This document shows, one piece after another, positions 9,552-20,014 of a stretch of DNA of 64,000 bases (position 1 is the stretch's first letter; each line of letters begins with the position of its first letter). The notes beneath the pieces were generated by a model that had not been told where the DNA came from, ran no database searches, and saw nothing but the letters and a program-made list of their open reading frames with translations. A program made the position numbers and the translations under genes. This DNA comes from Philopedon plagiatum (taxonomy: Eukaryota > Arthropoda > Insecta > Coleoptera > Curculionidae), in assembly GCA_963971165.1 (NCBI GenBank), contig OZ020195.1, positions 38,459,564-38,523,563 of the forward strand, in the 5' to 3' direction.

Positions 9552-11291
9552 CTATAATTTTACATTATTTGTTATAATATTAAAAAGTAAATATTTCAGT
9601 TGTTCTAAAATTCCTAGATTAGGACGTTTAATACCAAAGAAATTAAGATTCATCTTTCCTGAGCTAACGAGGTTATTGCTAAATTTATTATATTCGAAAT
9701 ACATGCCATTTTGAAGGAAGTATAGACGGCCATTTGTGTATCGAAATGCGCCATCTACTCGAGCAGGAACACCAGTAAAAAGTTCTGATATTAAGTGTGT
9801 TTCTTTAGGCCTAAAGCTACATTCATCCATGCCCCACTCCTCAAATTTATTTATAAACAAATAAATTCGTCCCGTTCGTCGTGTTAACTGCTGCATAAAT
9901 TATAGTTTTATCATCTCTTCTAACAAGCATATCAATATTTTCCGAGCGTATTAATTTAAAGGTTCCATATTCAATAAAGTAAATTGTATCGCCTACAATG
10001 GTGGCAATTTCACCATTAGGTCTTTCATAAATAGCTGTAATGTTTTCTAAACCTTTTGATAAAAATGGCAAGTAATCAGTTACCAGGAAAGGCTTGTTAT
10101 TAATTTCTTTGTTATTTAAACTCAACATCCAGACATATTTTTCATAAAATATATACAACTTATTTTTTACCACTAAAAATGTGTTAAGTGTTTTAAAATT
10201 TAAATCACATAACTCTGTCCGTATATCGATTTTCTGCGTTGTTGTTTGCAAAACTGGTGTTTTTCCGTTAGTTTCATACGTGGCGGTAAAGTTTTTCTGT
10301 TGGTTTAATACGTGGTGGTGGTGGTACAAGTTTTTCCGTTGGGTTTCGTACGTGGCCGTGGTAAAGGTTTTTCTGTAGACGACACCGAAGGTGTCTTTGC
10401 AGGTATGGGATTGTTCTTGGGTAGAGATGGTATAGGATTTGCGATTGGTCCATAGAGTTGTTGTATACCCCACATATCATCCGTAGATAGGTTATTGCGT
10501 TGTTGGTAAAAAGGGAACATAATTGCATTCGGATCCTGCGAGTGGCCTAAGCCTAGAGTATGGCCAATTTCATGTACCAGCGCTCATAATAAATAAATAG
10601 GGGATATCATCATAAAAAATTTTGGTAAAACTCCATGGAAGACCGTCATATAAATGAATTTCTAGATTACTACCACCATCGGGTGAGTAAGCATGTCCTA
10701 ATACTTGATTGGATAAGCCGAATGAACAGGGGCTATTTTCGTTTGTCATTGAGTGGTTTGCGTTCTTAAAGGCGATAGATATATTTGCATCCTTCTGTCT
10801 TGTATAGGTAAAGCGAAGGTTTGATGCTGCTTCCCAGATCCCAAAGGCATCATTTGCTGCTCTCTGATATGGATAAAGAGATGAAGCAGATGCTGGAGGA
10901 TAAACATTCTATTTTAAATATGTGATAGAACACTGTGTAGGGGATCTTTTAAACTGCGCTACATCTTTAACACCACATCTGGGTTTGCGCATCAGGTTTA
11001 TAGTTTTTTCGTTTAAAGTTCCATCTACAGGTAACTCATAGCTTTCTTGGAATTGTTTCAAACCTTGAGATATTGACATCAAAGTGTTGCTAGTATTAGT
11101 ACTGTTAAGGTATCCATATTGCACTAAATATTTCCATCCCTCTGCTTGAGTGAATGATTCTTCTTCTGCTGTATTGACTCGTAATCGTCATATTTAACTA
11201 CATCTGTGGTAGGTATTACTTCTTCGCTTGATGTTGATTCTGCGTGTACAGCACTTACAAGCACTAAGGTTAATATTATTAACAGCTCCAT
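9552..11291 (-). pseudogene. MMP-like gene copy C: full domain set, frameshifted
   Basis: The most complete MMP copy. ATG is at 11,289-11,291. Domain order: signal peptide (hydrophobic LLIILTLVLVSAVHA); a peptidoglycan-binding-type propeptide with the cysteine switch PRCGVKD (Cys holds the zymogen latent in MMPs); catalytic domain with HEIGHTLGLGHS and the Met-turn; Pro/Lys-rich hinge; hemopexin domain to the stop at 9552. Propeptide and catalytic domain are contiguous with no intron. Frame breaks are visible after the signal peptide (~11,140), after the cysteine switch (in-frame stop ~10,909), before HExGH (~10,590) and in the hinge and hemopexin parts. It is inverted relative to copies A and B. 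Intronless structure suggests a viral/transposon-borne or retroposed gene. Confidence 0.8.
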
Positions 11292-11299
11292 CTTGCAAA

Positions 11300-13160
11300 A
11301 GTGCTAAACTATATGCCCGTCTTGTTGAAAGGTGTATCTAGGACTGATTATTTTAGAGTAAGTGATGCATATGTATGACAAATAAAACTAAAAAATATTT
11401 TACTAACTTTATTGTATTTAATAAAATTCTATAACTCTAACAGCGGGTTGCACAAAACTTTTAATCAAGCGTTAAATCCTAATTGTTCGTTAAAAACAAA
11501 AGATATTCAGTTTAACACAGCGTTAATTTTTTTTTCTTTCTGCAACATCCCTAATTTTGAGCTAATCCATGATCAAACAGACAAATGCCACTAAAAAACC
11601 AAGGTGTTGTTTACTTTTTCATTTGTTTTTAACGAAGAGGGCACTTAACGATGACTTAAACTAATTACACGATATGCTGTGATTAAAGTCATGTTTTTGG
11701 TAACATTTTTGATAAAATATTGGTTACTTTGGCAAAATTTGATGTTCCCATACAAGAAACTGAAAGAAAACTCCTTCCTTCAATATTTCAAAATAAAACT
11801 ATATCCATTTTTATTGCAGGTGGGCATCTTATTTATCATAATGCTTATTAAGCAGGTACCTACCTTTACAAACACTTATAAAAAATGTAGGAAAAATAAA
11901 GTTCATCATTTATAATGTGGATTTTACCAAAAAATATACTTTTCATCTGCAATATCATAACAAAATTACTCTTTATAACATTATTTTGTTGCTCGACTTG
12001 TGTAAACATAATATTCTATTGCTGAAATTCTTGTTGGTTTTAAACTATTCTTTATGGCATTATATTAAAACAGTTTTCCTACTATACTCTTCTATAAAAA
12101 TATAGATATTCTACTAATTTCCTTTTTCTTATTTTTCTTCAACATCCCAATTGGCAAGTAATTTTTCCTTGTCTTCCTTCATTTAAAAATAATAAAGCCA
12201 TAGCATGGGGTAGTTATTTTTTGAATTATTTTTGTCATTATAACAAAATTAGCTACAAATTTTTACAAAAGTAAAACATTGGAATTCAAGCAATTTTTAT
12301 ATCAATCATTCTTTTGTTTTTTTCACGACCGCCTATACCTACAATAAACCATAACCTAACTATAAACCGTAGAAAAACAAAGGGTTTGTTACAGAAAACT
12401 GAAGTATTTTTTTTTAAATATAAACAAAATTAGATCGTTTCTAAATCACGATTTCAAATGACGTTTGTGACGTAACCTCAAACATTCCTCTCCCAGGTAC
12501 TGTTAGCCCTCGTCCAAGTGACAGGTTGACCAGCTCGCCACCTGGTTTGGCGCTTAGACCAGAGCCCTGGCGACCCCTAGCGATGTTGTACACTACGGGC
12601 GTGTACCATTGTCAACATCGGTTACGGCTTTGTGTCCCGTAAATATATGTAACCTGAAAAGTTGGTAAGATCGGAAACGTGGTTCCTGAAAAATATCTGT
12701 CATTAATGTCGCCGAAGGAGACGATGCTTCCCCGCTGGCTTTAAGGTTTGCTATGTGATTTTGTTATGTTCTGCTTTTTTATTTAATTTAAATTTATTTT
12801 TTCACAAATTAAAAATCATCTGCTTAAATATGTTGGAAGCAGGAGGAGAGGTATGCTTTTAGGTTGAGTTGATATCCGTAAAAATAAACAGAAATCTAAC
12901 AGAAACCATGCACCGATCTGCGTTCCGTAGTAAAACCAGTTTTTCAGGACCCAGTGTTACCATTGGTTTACCGCATTATACCGAGTGGTTAACCAGGTTT
13001 GACAACGGTAAACAGCCTACATGTTGCTCCTATATTTTTCTGTGGTTTTGAATTTTGTCATAATAATATGCGTTTTTCAGAGTTTACCGGTTGACAAACC
13101 GGTTACAATCGGAAAACGCTCTACCACAACCGCCTCTACCCAAGACGGTTGCGCTCTGGG
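11300..13160. other. AT-rich stretch without recognisable genes
   Basis: Several 60-90-aa frames occur, all of low-complexity AT-rich composition. A GC-richer patch at ~12,480-12,650 resembles no feature I can name. Nothing else supportable. Confidence 0.5.
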
Positions 13161-13162
13161 GC

Positions 13163-13300
13163 ATATTCGATTGACGAAAATTGAATCAATTCGGATAGGT
13201 GTAGGAATTTCGAGTGAAATACATAAATAAAGAAAGGTAGTAGAAAGAGATAAAATAACATTAAAGTGTCATAAAATGATCCGGATCGATCCAGTGAATT
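13163..13300 (-). repeat. Diverged MITE, relative of the one at 39,287
   Basis: ATTCGATTGACGAAAATTG at the left, the shared internal tract GGTAGTAGAAAGAGAT and GATCCGGATCGATC near the right match, in inverted orientation, the small TIR element at 39,287-39,424. No coding capacity. Confidence 0.55.
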
Positions 13301-13479
13301 GAATAAGAGACATGGCCCCTACTCTGGGAGGTTATAGTTTTCTATAATCGACACAAAGCGATCGTGTTGTTTTTGTCTGCCGATCATTCGACAGCGAACG
13401 TAAAACAGAGCGAAAAAATATCGCTTTGTCCCTACAAATAGAATTCTAAGATCTCGCGGAGTCCCACTGCTGAGGCGTA

Positions 13480-13990
13480 TTAATAGGTCTGTTCGTTTGT
13501 TTTGCACGAAACTGCACTTATTTTTTGTTTGTGAAGACACCCATTAAAAACAATCAATTTACGTTAATGCAATTTTGTGCAACACAAACGAAAAGTGACC
13601 AGGTTCAATTCAATTTTTGTAAATCCAAAAAAGGGCTGTTCGTTAGTGTGGCATGAAACTGCACTAACCTACACTTTTAGGTTTGTTCTTTTGTGTTGCA
13701 TGAACCTGCACTGATTTCTTGCTAATGGGTATCTCACACAAATAAAAAAAAAAGAAGTCCAGGTTAGTGCAACACAAAAGAACAAACCTTTTGTTGCACA
13801 AAACTGCACTAACCTAGTTTTTTTTTGTTTTGGAAGACACCCATTGGAGAAAAATCAGTGCAGGTTGGTGCAAATTGTGTAATACAAAAGAACAAACCTT
13901 TTGTGTTGAAACTGCAGTTACTTGCACAGATTTTTTCTAATTCATATATTCTTACATAAAAGAAGTTAGTGTAGTTTCGTGCAATACAGA
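13480..13990. repeat. Array of alternating inverted short repeats
   Basis: The phrase TTTGTTCTTTTGTGTTGCA followed by GAAACTGCACTAACCT, and its reverse complement, recur about six times in alternating orientation. GACACCCATT recurs between them. The block could fold into several hairpins. Origin unknown, possibly a compound MITE. Confidence 0.6.
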
Positions 13991-13999
13991 CGAACAGAT

Positions 14000-14725
14000 C
14001 TTATGTTGCCCTATTCGACTTTTTTAGTTTTAAAAAGAAAATTAATGGCACAAAACAAATTTTAAAAAATTACTGAATTACCCTTGTAATTTTCTAGTTT
14101 CATAGATTATCAGGAAATAAAAATGAACAAAAGTATTAATATAAAATTATATTTTAAAAAATCTTAGAACATATTTTATTTATGTAAAAATAATAAATTT
14201 CTATTTATAAAATATTTCAACATCTATGTCACCAGTAGGAAGGTACTAAGGTACATATATTATTTTGAGCCAGTCTTCACATTACTTACATCTTTGATAT
14301 ATTCTCTGTGACTTATCTATAACCTGTAACAAAAGAAAATGGAACAGATAATAACATGTAAAAGTATACGTACATGATTACATAGTTATCTTAATAAAAC
14401 CAATATGCAAAACAACCCACGTAAATAATTGGTTCATAGATATTTCATTCTTAAAAGCAACAATATGATTCACATGAGTATGATAAAAATGGTAGTTAAG
14501 TAAATGTGTAACAGAAAAATTCCCATCTTCAATCTCTGAATCTGTAAGCACGAGCAAAAAGTTTATTAAATGAGAAATATTTTACTTCGAACTTAATTTT
14601 GAATGTATTTGTGGTGGATTAAATGAACACTCTACAGTTTCAGCGTGCCACATGGTTACAAAAATTTTATTTGTGATCTGTACTACCTATAATTACGTTT
14701 ATAAGTTGACCAGGATACTTACCCA
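14000..14725. other. AT-rich stretch, nothing recognised
   Basis: No frame with family features and no clear repeat structure was seen. Confidence 0.5.
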
Positions 14726-14883
14726 CAGTGCCGATGCTAGGCTAAATTTGACTGAAGGCAAGCCAGGAATTTTACACCCCTATAACAAGACCCAATTAGC
14801 GTATAGACTCTATAGTTTTCTATTTGGCGCCCCACAAGCGCCCATGCAAGGGCCTAGTCTGCCTACACCTAGCTACGGCACTG
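14726..14883. mobile_element. hAT-like MITE (158 bp)
   Basis: Termini are CAGTGCCGATGCTA and its near inverse TAGCTACGGCACTG. Flanking octamers CTTACCCA and CTTACCAG agree at six of eight positions, like an aged 8-bp hAT target duplication. Termini resemble those of the MITE at 48,948-49,093. Confidence 0.6.
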
Positions 14884-15589
14884 CTTACCAGACAATGTTT
14901 TGTCAGATGCACCGGACAAAAAAAATATAGTATGCATGTTAGCTATTATGGGTAAATGGTAAAGATAGAGATTGAGATAAAAATAGGAAACAAAATTGTA
15001 CTCAAAAAGTTTATAACCTAAGTAGTGAGTGATAGAATATTAATGACAATATTTTACCTTATCAAGAAAATACCAACAAACTTCGAAATTTTTCCCCTGG
15101 TATTTCACCGAATATTGTGGCTAGGATAATCTCTCAAATAACATCCATTTAGGACTCCATTCCTTACATGTAGGTTTACCAACTCCAAGGAAATATGTTT
15201 ACGATATTTGTGTGCCTTATCTTTTATTGAAAGTATTGTTTTTAGGTTTAGGAATTCATATTCCTTAGAAATAATACAATCATATTTCCATGTACCTAAA
15301 ACAAGCACATAAATGGATAATGATGACAAAAGGATAGTGTTTAAGGAAGCTGAAAAGCAGTAGATTTTTTATGCAAAGCACTCTAACACAGATTTTAAAA
15401 ATTAATAGAAAAACTATAAAAATTTTGACAGCGTATACACTAGTTTATGGTTAAAGGGTGTGATACTAGTTACCTTAAAAAATATATGTTTAGAAGTTTA
15501 TTTTCTTCTATTTTTGTGTAAGTTTTCTATTCGTCTTGTCTATTTTCCCATTTTAACATACAAAAATATTTTCTTTGATACAAAAGAAC

Positions 15590-15590
<1 letters not shown>
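14884..15590. other. AT-rich stretch, nothing recognised
   Basis: No supportable feature. Confidence 0.5.

Positions 15591-15630
<40 letters not shown>
15591..15630. repeat. (TAA)n microsatellite, probable LINE 3' tail
   Basis: About 13 repeats of AAT/TAA. It lies just beyond the 3' end of the minus-strand LINE fragment and may be its tail. Confidence 0.7.
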
Positions 15631-15632
<2 letters not shown>

Positions 15633-15783
15633 CATTTATTTGTGCCAGAGGAAAATAACAAGTACAATAATAATAAAGAGTTGTAATAACAATTACAATA
15701 ACAATAAAAAAACTGTAATAGCTAAAGGAATGACGGAAACATACTAGTTGGCACAAATGGGTAGAAATTTTGATTAAAATTAA

Positions 15784-16380
15784 TCATTCTTCCAATTCTA
15801 CCCCACGCAAATATTTTTTAAGTTTATATTTAAAATTTATATAACTTAATTTTTTGAGATCAATAGGTATATTATTATAGATTATGGGACAAGTATATTT
15901 AAATGATGTTTTATATTTTTCAGTTTTATGAACAGGAAGTTCAATATTATTCTGATTTCTTGTATTTAAATTATGAATATTTTTTCTATATTGAATTCTG
16001 TTAAATAGATAATCTGGTTTCTTAGTTAAAATAACTTTATGAATAAAACAAGTAAGGTGTAATTTACGTCTCTCCTCCAGTCTTGCTAACTTATATTGAT
16101 TAAAAGCTGGAGAAATATGATCAAATTTTTTTAGTCCAATTGAAAACCTTATAGGTACAGTTATTATGTAAAATCTGCAATTTTTTTTATCGTTATAACT
16201 GATGTTTGAGTGATAAATAACATCGCAATAGTCTAGTCCACTTAAAATAATAGAATCTACAAGTTGAAGTTTTGTTTTAGTATCAAAAAAATCTTTGTTG
16301 TTATATAAGATTCTCAATTTCAAATAGGCATTTTTGGAATTGGATAATTTTTCTGAGAGTTTTAAGTTTATCTGGAGCGT
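15784..16380 (-). pseudogene. 3' end of a Jockey-like LINE reverse transcriptase
   Basis: The frame ending at 15,784 encodes the C-terminal region seen downstream of the RT in Jockey/I-type non-LTR retrotransposons. Landmarks are LVDSIILSGLDYCDVIYHS, then RIQYRKNIHNLNTRNQNNI with P-x-H, then SFKYTCPIIYNNIPIDLKK. These follow the same order as the tail of the LINE at 54,005-54,415. The 5' part is missing (5' truncation is usual for LINEs) and the 3' side runs into a (TAA)n tract. The upstream limit near 16,325-16,380 is approximate. Confidence 0.7.
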
Positions 16381-16660
16381 TGGAAAAGTATAGGTGTGTT
16401 GTGTTTGTTCTCTGGAACTGATTAAAAATACCCAACATTACTGCTGTCTCCATATCTGTGCTTATACTAGGATCTTCTTTGTACACAAACTTCGTAAGGT
16501 CCACGGATGGCAATATATGTTTTATAACTTTGCGGGTGGGATCGTAAATTTCTCCTTTAAACACGTTCCAAAAATGAATGTTGCCTCCTATTTCCTTATA
16601 GAAAATCTTTCCGCATTTTGGTTCTACATGTACATTAAATTTTTTAGGAAGTTCATAAAA
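16325..16660 (-). CDS. Unrecognised open frame next to a DUF8207-like gene
   Basis: A frame of about 110 codons is open on the minus strand (landmarks HVEPKCGKIFYKEIGG, GEIYDPTRKVIKHILP, DPSISTDMETAVMLGIF). Composition is protein-like (balanced charged and hydrophobic residues), unlike the surrounding AT-rich frames. It has a stop upstream near 16,668 and runs into the LINE fragment at ~16,325, so it is probably truncated. It lies downstream of and co-directional with the DUF8207-like pseudogene, so it may be another gene of the same Polinton-like element. I do not recognise the family. Confidence 0.4.
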
Positions 16661-16902
16661 CCATTAAAGTTCCAAGTAAACATTACCCATAATACCGGTT
16701 CCGACTGAATACTTCTTCAATGTTGTTAAGAATAATTTTTAATATTTCCGACATGTTAGTCGCGTGACGGCCGACAGTAAACTAACCATTTCTTATGAGC
16801 TATTCTATTTAGATTACAAATGTCCTCTACACCGCTACCTTCTTCATCTTCGTAGATTACAGTATGTAATATGATTTTCGAATCAAATATAAATTCTTAT
16901 TT

Positions 16903-17690
16903 CTAGAATTCAATTACTCCAAGTTGTTCCCGTTCTTGTAAAATGTTCCAAATCTCGTTCCTGTTATTCTGGTTGCCAACCTGATTGGAGGCTTCTAGCT
17001 TTTTTAGTCTTTCGACCAACTCGTTTGCGCCTTCATAGTAGACATATTCTTTGGGGTTTCCGTTGCATTCCATTAACGTTTGACCTAATTTTAACGATGA
17101 CTTCGACTTGGAGGTGTTTTTGCCGATTTCGTTCTAAGTTTCGGAACTTCTGACGATCCTGAGAGTACTGGTTTCACGATATTTTTTCTATTTGTCGGAT
17201 CTATTTCTTTTTAACTAACCACTATCCTTCCGGTAAAGGTTTGTTCGTAAAAGACTATCTTTGTATTGTTCCTCATCTTCCTTTCTCTGATAAATAGGTT
17301 TTTTAAAAAACAGAAGATCGTAGAGCCCTTGAGTTTCTCGGTATTCAATATCGCCTACTTGAATATCGCCATTTTTCATAAAATCAGTCCGTAAATCTCT
17401 CAGTTTCCATGCATCAGTTTCAATATCGTGCTTAAGACCCTGCGTAAGATCGATATCATCTGAATCTCCCCAATATTTTGATACGTATTCTGGAGCAATT
17501 TTCGGATATTGATTGATGAAGTCGGGAACTGCAGAAATATTTTCTCAGTGGTTTCTAGCTCCTCTTTTACGTGTGGTATGGCTTTTTCTACAACAGCATC
17601 ATCATCATAATAGTCATCATTAGCCAGATCACCATATTCGATTTCAGCCCCTTTTGATGGGACTTTCACAGTATAAGGAGGCTTACTTTG
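16903..17690 (-). pseudogene. DUF8207-like Polinton-associated protein, frameshifted
   Basis: The minus strand encodes, in two or more frames, an acidic N-terminus (EIEYGDLANDDYYDDDAVV). This is followed by DFINQYPKIAPEYVSKYWGD, then RETQGLYDLLFFKKPIY, DSLLRTNLYRK, and a C-terminus YYEGANELVERLKKLE...LGVIEF with stop at 16,903. This order matches an insect protein family often found beside Polinton-type PolB genes; I recall it as DUF8207, role unknown. The C-terminus aligns with the plus-strand gene at 23,956-24,346. At least two frame changes (about 17,530 and 17,200) make it a pseudogene. Confidence 0.65.
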
Positions 17691-17812
17691 CTTGATGTTA
17701 GGCTAATTTTATCGAATTTCCGATTCTTCGGCTTTACTTTTTCGCTTTTTCGTTTTCCACGAGGTCTCTACTGAATTTGAAAGTCCCATTCTAGCCATTA
17801 AGATCTTTAGCG

Positions 17813-18037
17813 ATGGTACTGAGTGGTGAAACAGGATGGATGATGTTCCTTAGCAAGTGCAAGAATGAGGCCGCATCTCCTACTACTACTAGTCCTGCTA
17901 CTCCTACTACTCCTGCTACTTCTACACTAACGCCATCTTCCTCCGAAAATCTGAACAGTACCTCTAGTCTCCTTGTATTCCTAGCAGTAACTTGTTTAAT
18001 ATTATTAACTAATTTTGTATATAAGAGAAAATTCTAG
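17813..18037 (+). CDS. Thr/Ser/Pro-rich stalk plus transmembrane anchor module 1
   Basis: The frame encodes a mucin-like tract of Thr, Pro, Ser and Ala, then SSENLNSTSSLLVF and a hydrophobic helix (VFLAVTCLILLTNFVY), ending in a short basic tail KRKF. Topology fits the C-terminus of a type I membrane protein with an O-glycosylated stalk. Sequence just upstream (TEFESPILAIKIFSDGTEW) is in another frame and may belong to the same gene after a frameshift. The module repeats at 18,200-18,493, and a decayed relative lies at 38,175-38,270. Parent protein not recognised. Confidence 0.45.
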   Translation: MVLSGETGWMMFLSKCKNEAASPTTTSPATPTTPATSTLTPSSSENLNSTSSLLVFLAVTCLILLTNFVYKRKF

Positions 18038-18114
18038 TACTTGCTTAGTCATCATGACCTGACTTCAAACCACTTTACTCAGGATGGTACCGCTAGGTAC
18101 GGAAAACGACTGTT

Positions 18115-18190
18115 GCGTTGACCTTGCCTCGTGTTGAGTCATTTTAGCTCGCTTTGTCCGGTACTATTCCACTGATGATGCAATCTTTCT
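18115..18190 (+). repeat. Relic of the terminal repeat found at 34,265-34,335
   Basis: GACCTTGCCTCGTGTTGAGTC, AGCTCGCTTT and CCACTGATGATGCAAT occur in the same order and spacing as GACCGTGCCTCGTGTCAATC, AGCGCGCTTT and CCGCTGATGATGCAAT at 34,267-34,331. That is the right end of the PolB-only element. It suggests that a related element end lies here beside the DUF8207-like pseudogene. Confidence 0.6.
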
Positions 18191-18199
18191 CGAATGTTC

Positions 18200-18493
18200 C
18201 GCATCTCCAACTCTTGCTCCTGCTCCTACTACTCCTACTACTCCTACTACTCCAACTACTACTACTACTACACTAACGCGATCTTTCTCCGAAACTCTGA
18301 ACACCTACTACTCCTACTACTACTAGTCCTACTACTTCAACTACTACTAATTCTACACTAACGCCATCTTTTCCCGAAACTATGAACAGTATTTCTAGCT
18401 TACTTGTATTCGTAGCAGTAACATGTTTAATATTATTAACTAATTTTGTCTCTAAAGTTGTTAAATATCGATATATCTTGTGGTTAAATAAAT
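18200..18493 (+). pseudogene. Thr/Pro-rich stalk plus transmembrane anchor modules 2 and 3
   Basis: Two further partial copies of the 17,813-18,037 module. The first (to ~18,298) has the TTPTTP tract and RSFSETLN but no membrane segment. The second has the tract, then PETMNSISSLLVFVAVTCLI and a membrane helix, then a longer basic tail ending LWLNK at TAA ~18,493. Serial copies of a 3' exon-like unit suggest local duplication. Confidence 0.45.
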
Positions 18494-18624
18494 AATTTTC
18501 CTACTACTACGTGATCTCTTCCTTAAATCCATTTCTTACCAATCGTTCTCATCGTGACTTTGCTAAAAACAACAACAACATTTCTGCCTAGCTGCAAGCC
18601 TATATGTTATGAACTAAATATTTT

Positions 18625-18720
18625 ATGAGAAGCCGATGGCCAGGTCGGTTAGAGCGTTGCTGTTCCACTATGCAGGTCCCAGGTTCTAATCCTAGCATGG
18701 ACAAAAATAAGGAAAAAAGT
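18625..18720 (+). mobile_element. tRNA-derived SINE head
   Basis: Box A-like TGGCCAGGTCGG (18,637-18,648) and box B-like GGTTCTAATCC (18,682-18,692) have the spacing of a tRNA gene promoter. An A-rich stretch follows. It lacks a foldable tRNA body, so I call it a SINE. Confidence 0.55.
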
Positions 18721-18774
18721 TTTTGACGTCATTTTCACATGGAATAATTTTCTTAAGAAGTAGTACTAATGTCC

Positions 18775-19150
18775 GATGCAGTTATGTCCCAAATAGATAG
18801 TGCCCCCCAAGTAGTTGATGCCTCCCAAGTAGTTACGACCAAAGTAGTTACAACCCCGAGTAGTTAAAGCCCCAAGTAGTTAAGACCAAAGTAGTAGATA
18901 CATAGCAAGAGAACTGGCGCAAAATCCCATGTATTTTCTTCTGGAGGTTCATTCTGCATCTCACGGTCACCGACGCCTTCAGGGCGTGATCCAAAATTAA
19001 GCGTCGCGACGCCTCAGAGGTGACATTGGTCTTCTTAGGCACTTGGACGTTAGCTACTTGGGTATGAACTATTCGGGCATCAACTACTGGGACATTAGCT
19101 GTTGGGACATTAGCTATTGGGACATTAGCTAACCCAACCCAACCCAACCC
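18775..19150. repeat. Low-complexity AGTAGTT and GGGACATTAGCT repeats
   Basis: CCAAGTAGTT/ACGACCAAAGTAGTT units recur at 18,800-18,900. Units of type TTGGGACATTAGCT recur at 19,085-19,130, ending in (AACCC)n. Related wording (AGTGCTCAAGTAGTTAAGACC) follows the SINE-like heads at 36.85 and 37.80 kb, so this is probably the SINE body. Confidence 0.5.
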
Positions 19151-19569
19151 GAGCACTGTGAAGGCTGATAATTGAATATCCCGCTGCTTTCTGTTTTCAG
19201 ACTTCGAACCTGGATCCTGCTGCTGCTGCTGCTAACGCCATCTTAGGGATTTGAACCAAGCCTTGAGCTATTGGGATATATTAATATATATTTCTAGTGG
19301 GTCTCGTAGTCGTCAAACGGCTAAACTTTCCATCTTTCAACTCCAACGCTGTACCGTTAAATATTACAATTATTTCTTCAAGATGACGTCACACAAACTT
19401 TTTTTATTTATTTTACCCCTAGTGATTAGTATTGCCCCGTCTTACACTTTACGCTCTCGGGTATATTGATACAGATAGAAAAAAATATATACAACATATT
19501 AGGGAATACGTACAGTTCAATGTTTTCAAAGATAAGTAGTTGTCGTGAAAATATATGTTGGCGAACACA

Positions 19570-19790
19570 TGAATAAACAGACCCTGTTTCAGGAAACCAC
19601 TTAAGCGTTCAACCGCTCAACCGCTCAACCGCTCAATCGCTTAACCACTTAACCGGTAATTAAACAGCTAAAACAGCTATAAATCTACTAGAAAACAGCT
19701 ATTAAAGAGCTACAAAACTAATAGAAAACAGCTAAAAACAGCAAAACAGCTATTAATCAGCTGCTAATAATCAGACATTTATCTGTTAAA
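19570..19790 (+). repeat. AACAGCTA array, second occurrence
   Basis: It begins with ACAGACCCTGTTTCAGGAAACCA-type wording and CAACCGCTCAACCGCTCAA repeats, then degenerate AAACAGCTA units. This is the same vocabulary and orientation as 8,785-9,070 beside the MMP palindrome. It abuts the 3' side of PolB-1. Confidence 0.7.
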
Positions 19791-20014
19791 ACATAAGCAT
19801 CCAGTCTACCCCCTTTTCAAACTGAATTTAAATAAAAAATTTCTTCCAAAGATCTTTAATAACTACAGACGTAAGTACAGCTATTTTCTTTTGGCATAAA
19901 GCCACCAATTAAATATATCTTTATTTTAAAAACAAACATATTTACAATGTATATTTCTAAGTATTTTAAAATGTGTTATATATCAACAAGTAAAAATTGC
20001 TCATCTTCTTGATC

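Larger units (their letters stand above)
7171..10910. repeat. Large palindrome with MMP copies as arms, dyad centre 9287
   Basis: Copy B plus its 3' flank (7171 to ~8700) is mirrored by ~9330-10910 on the other strand. At the centre is a near-perfect inverted repeat (about 9250-9330) around GCGGGCGCGCCCGC (9281-9294). The right arm passes straight from this centre into the MMP 3' flank. The left side has an extra ~550 bp of AACAGCTA-type and GGTTTG-type repeats. Confidence 0.8.

Noticed and set aside
14652..14930. 92-codon frame
   Set aside because: Overlaps the hAT-like MITE at 14,726-14,883.
18775..19150. CRISPR-like regular repeats
   Set aside because: Units are short, adjacent and degenerate with no unique spacers; eukaryotic low-complexity repeat.
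19130..19152. (AACCC)n as telomeric repeat
   Set aside because: Only about four units, and insect telomeres are usually TTAGG; treated as low complexity.
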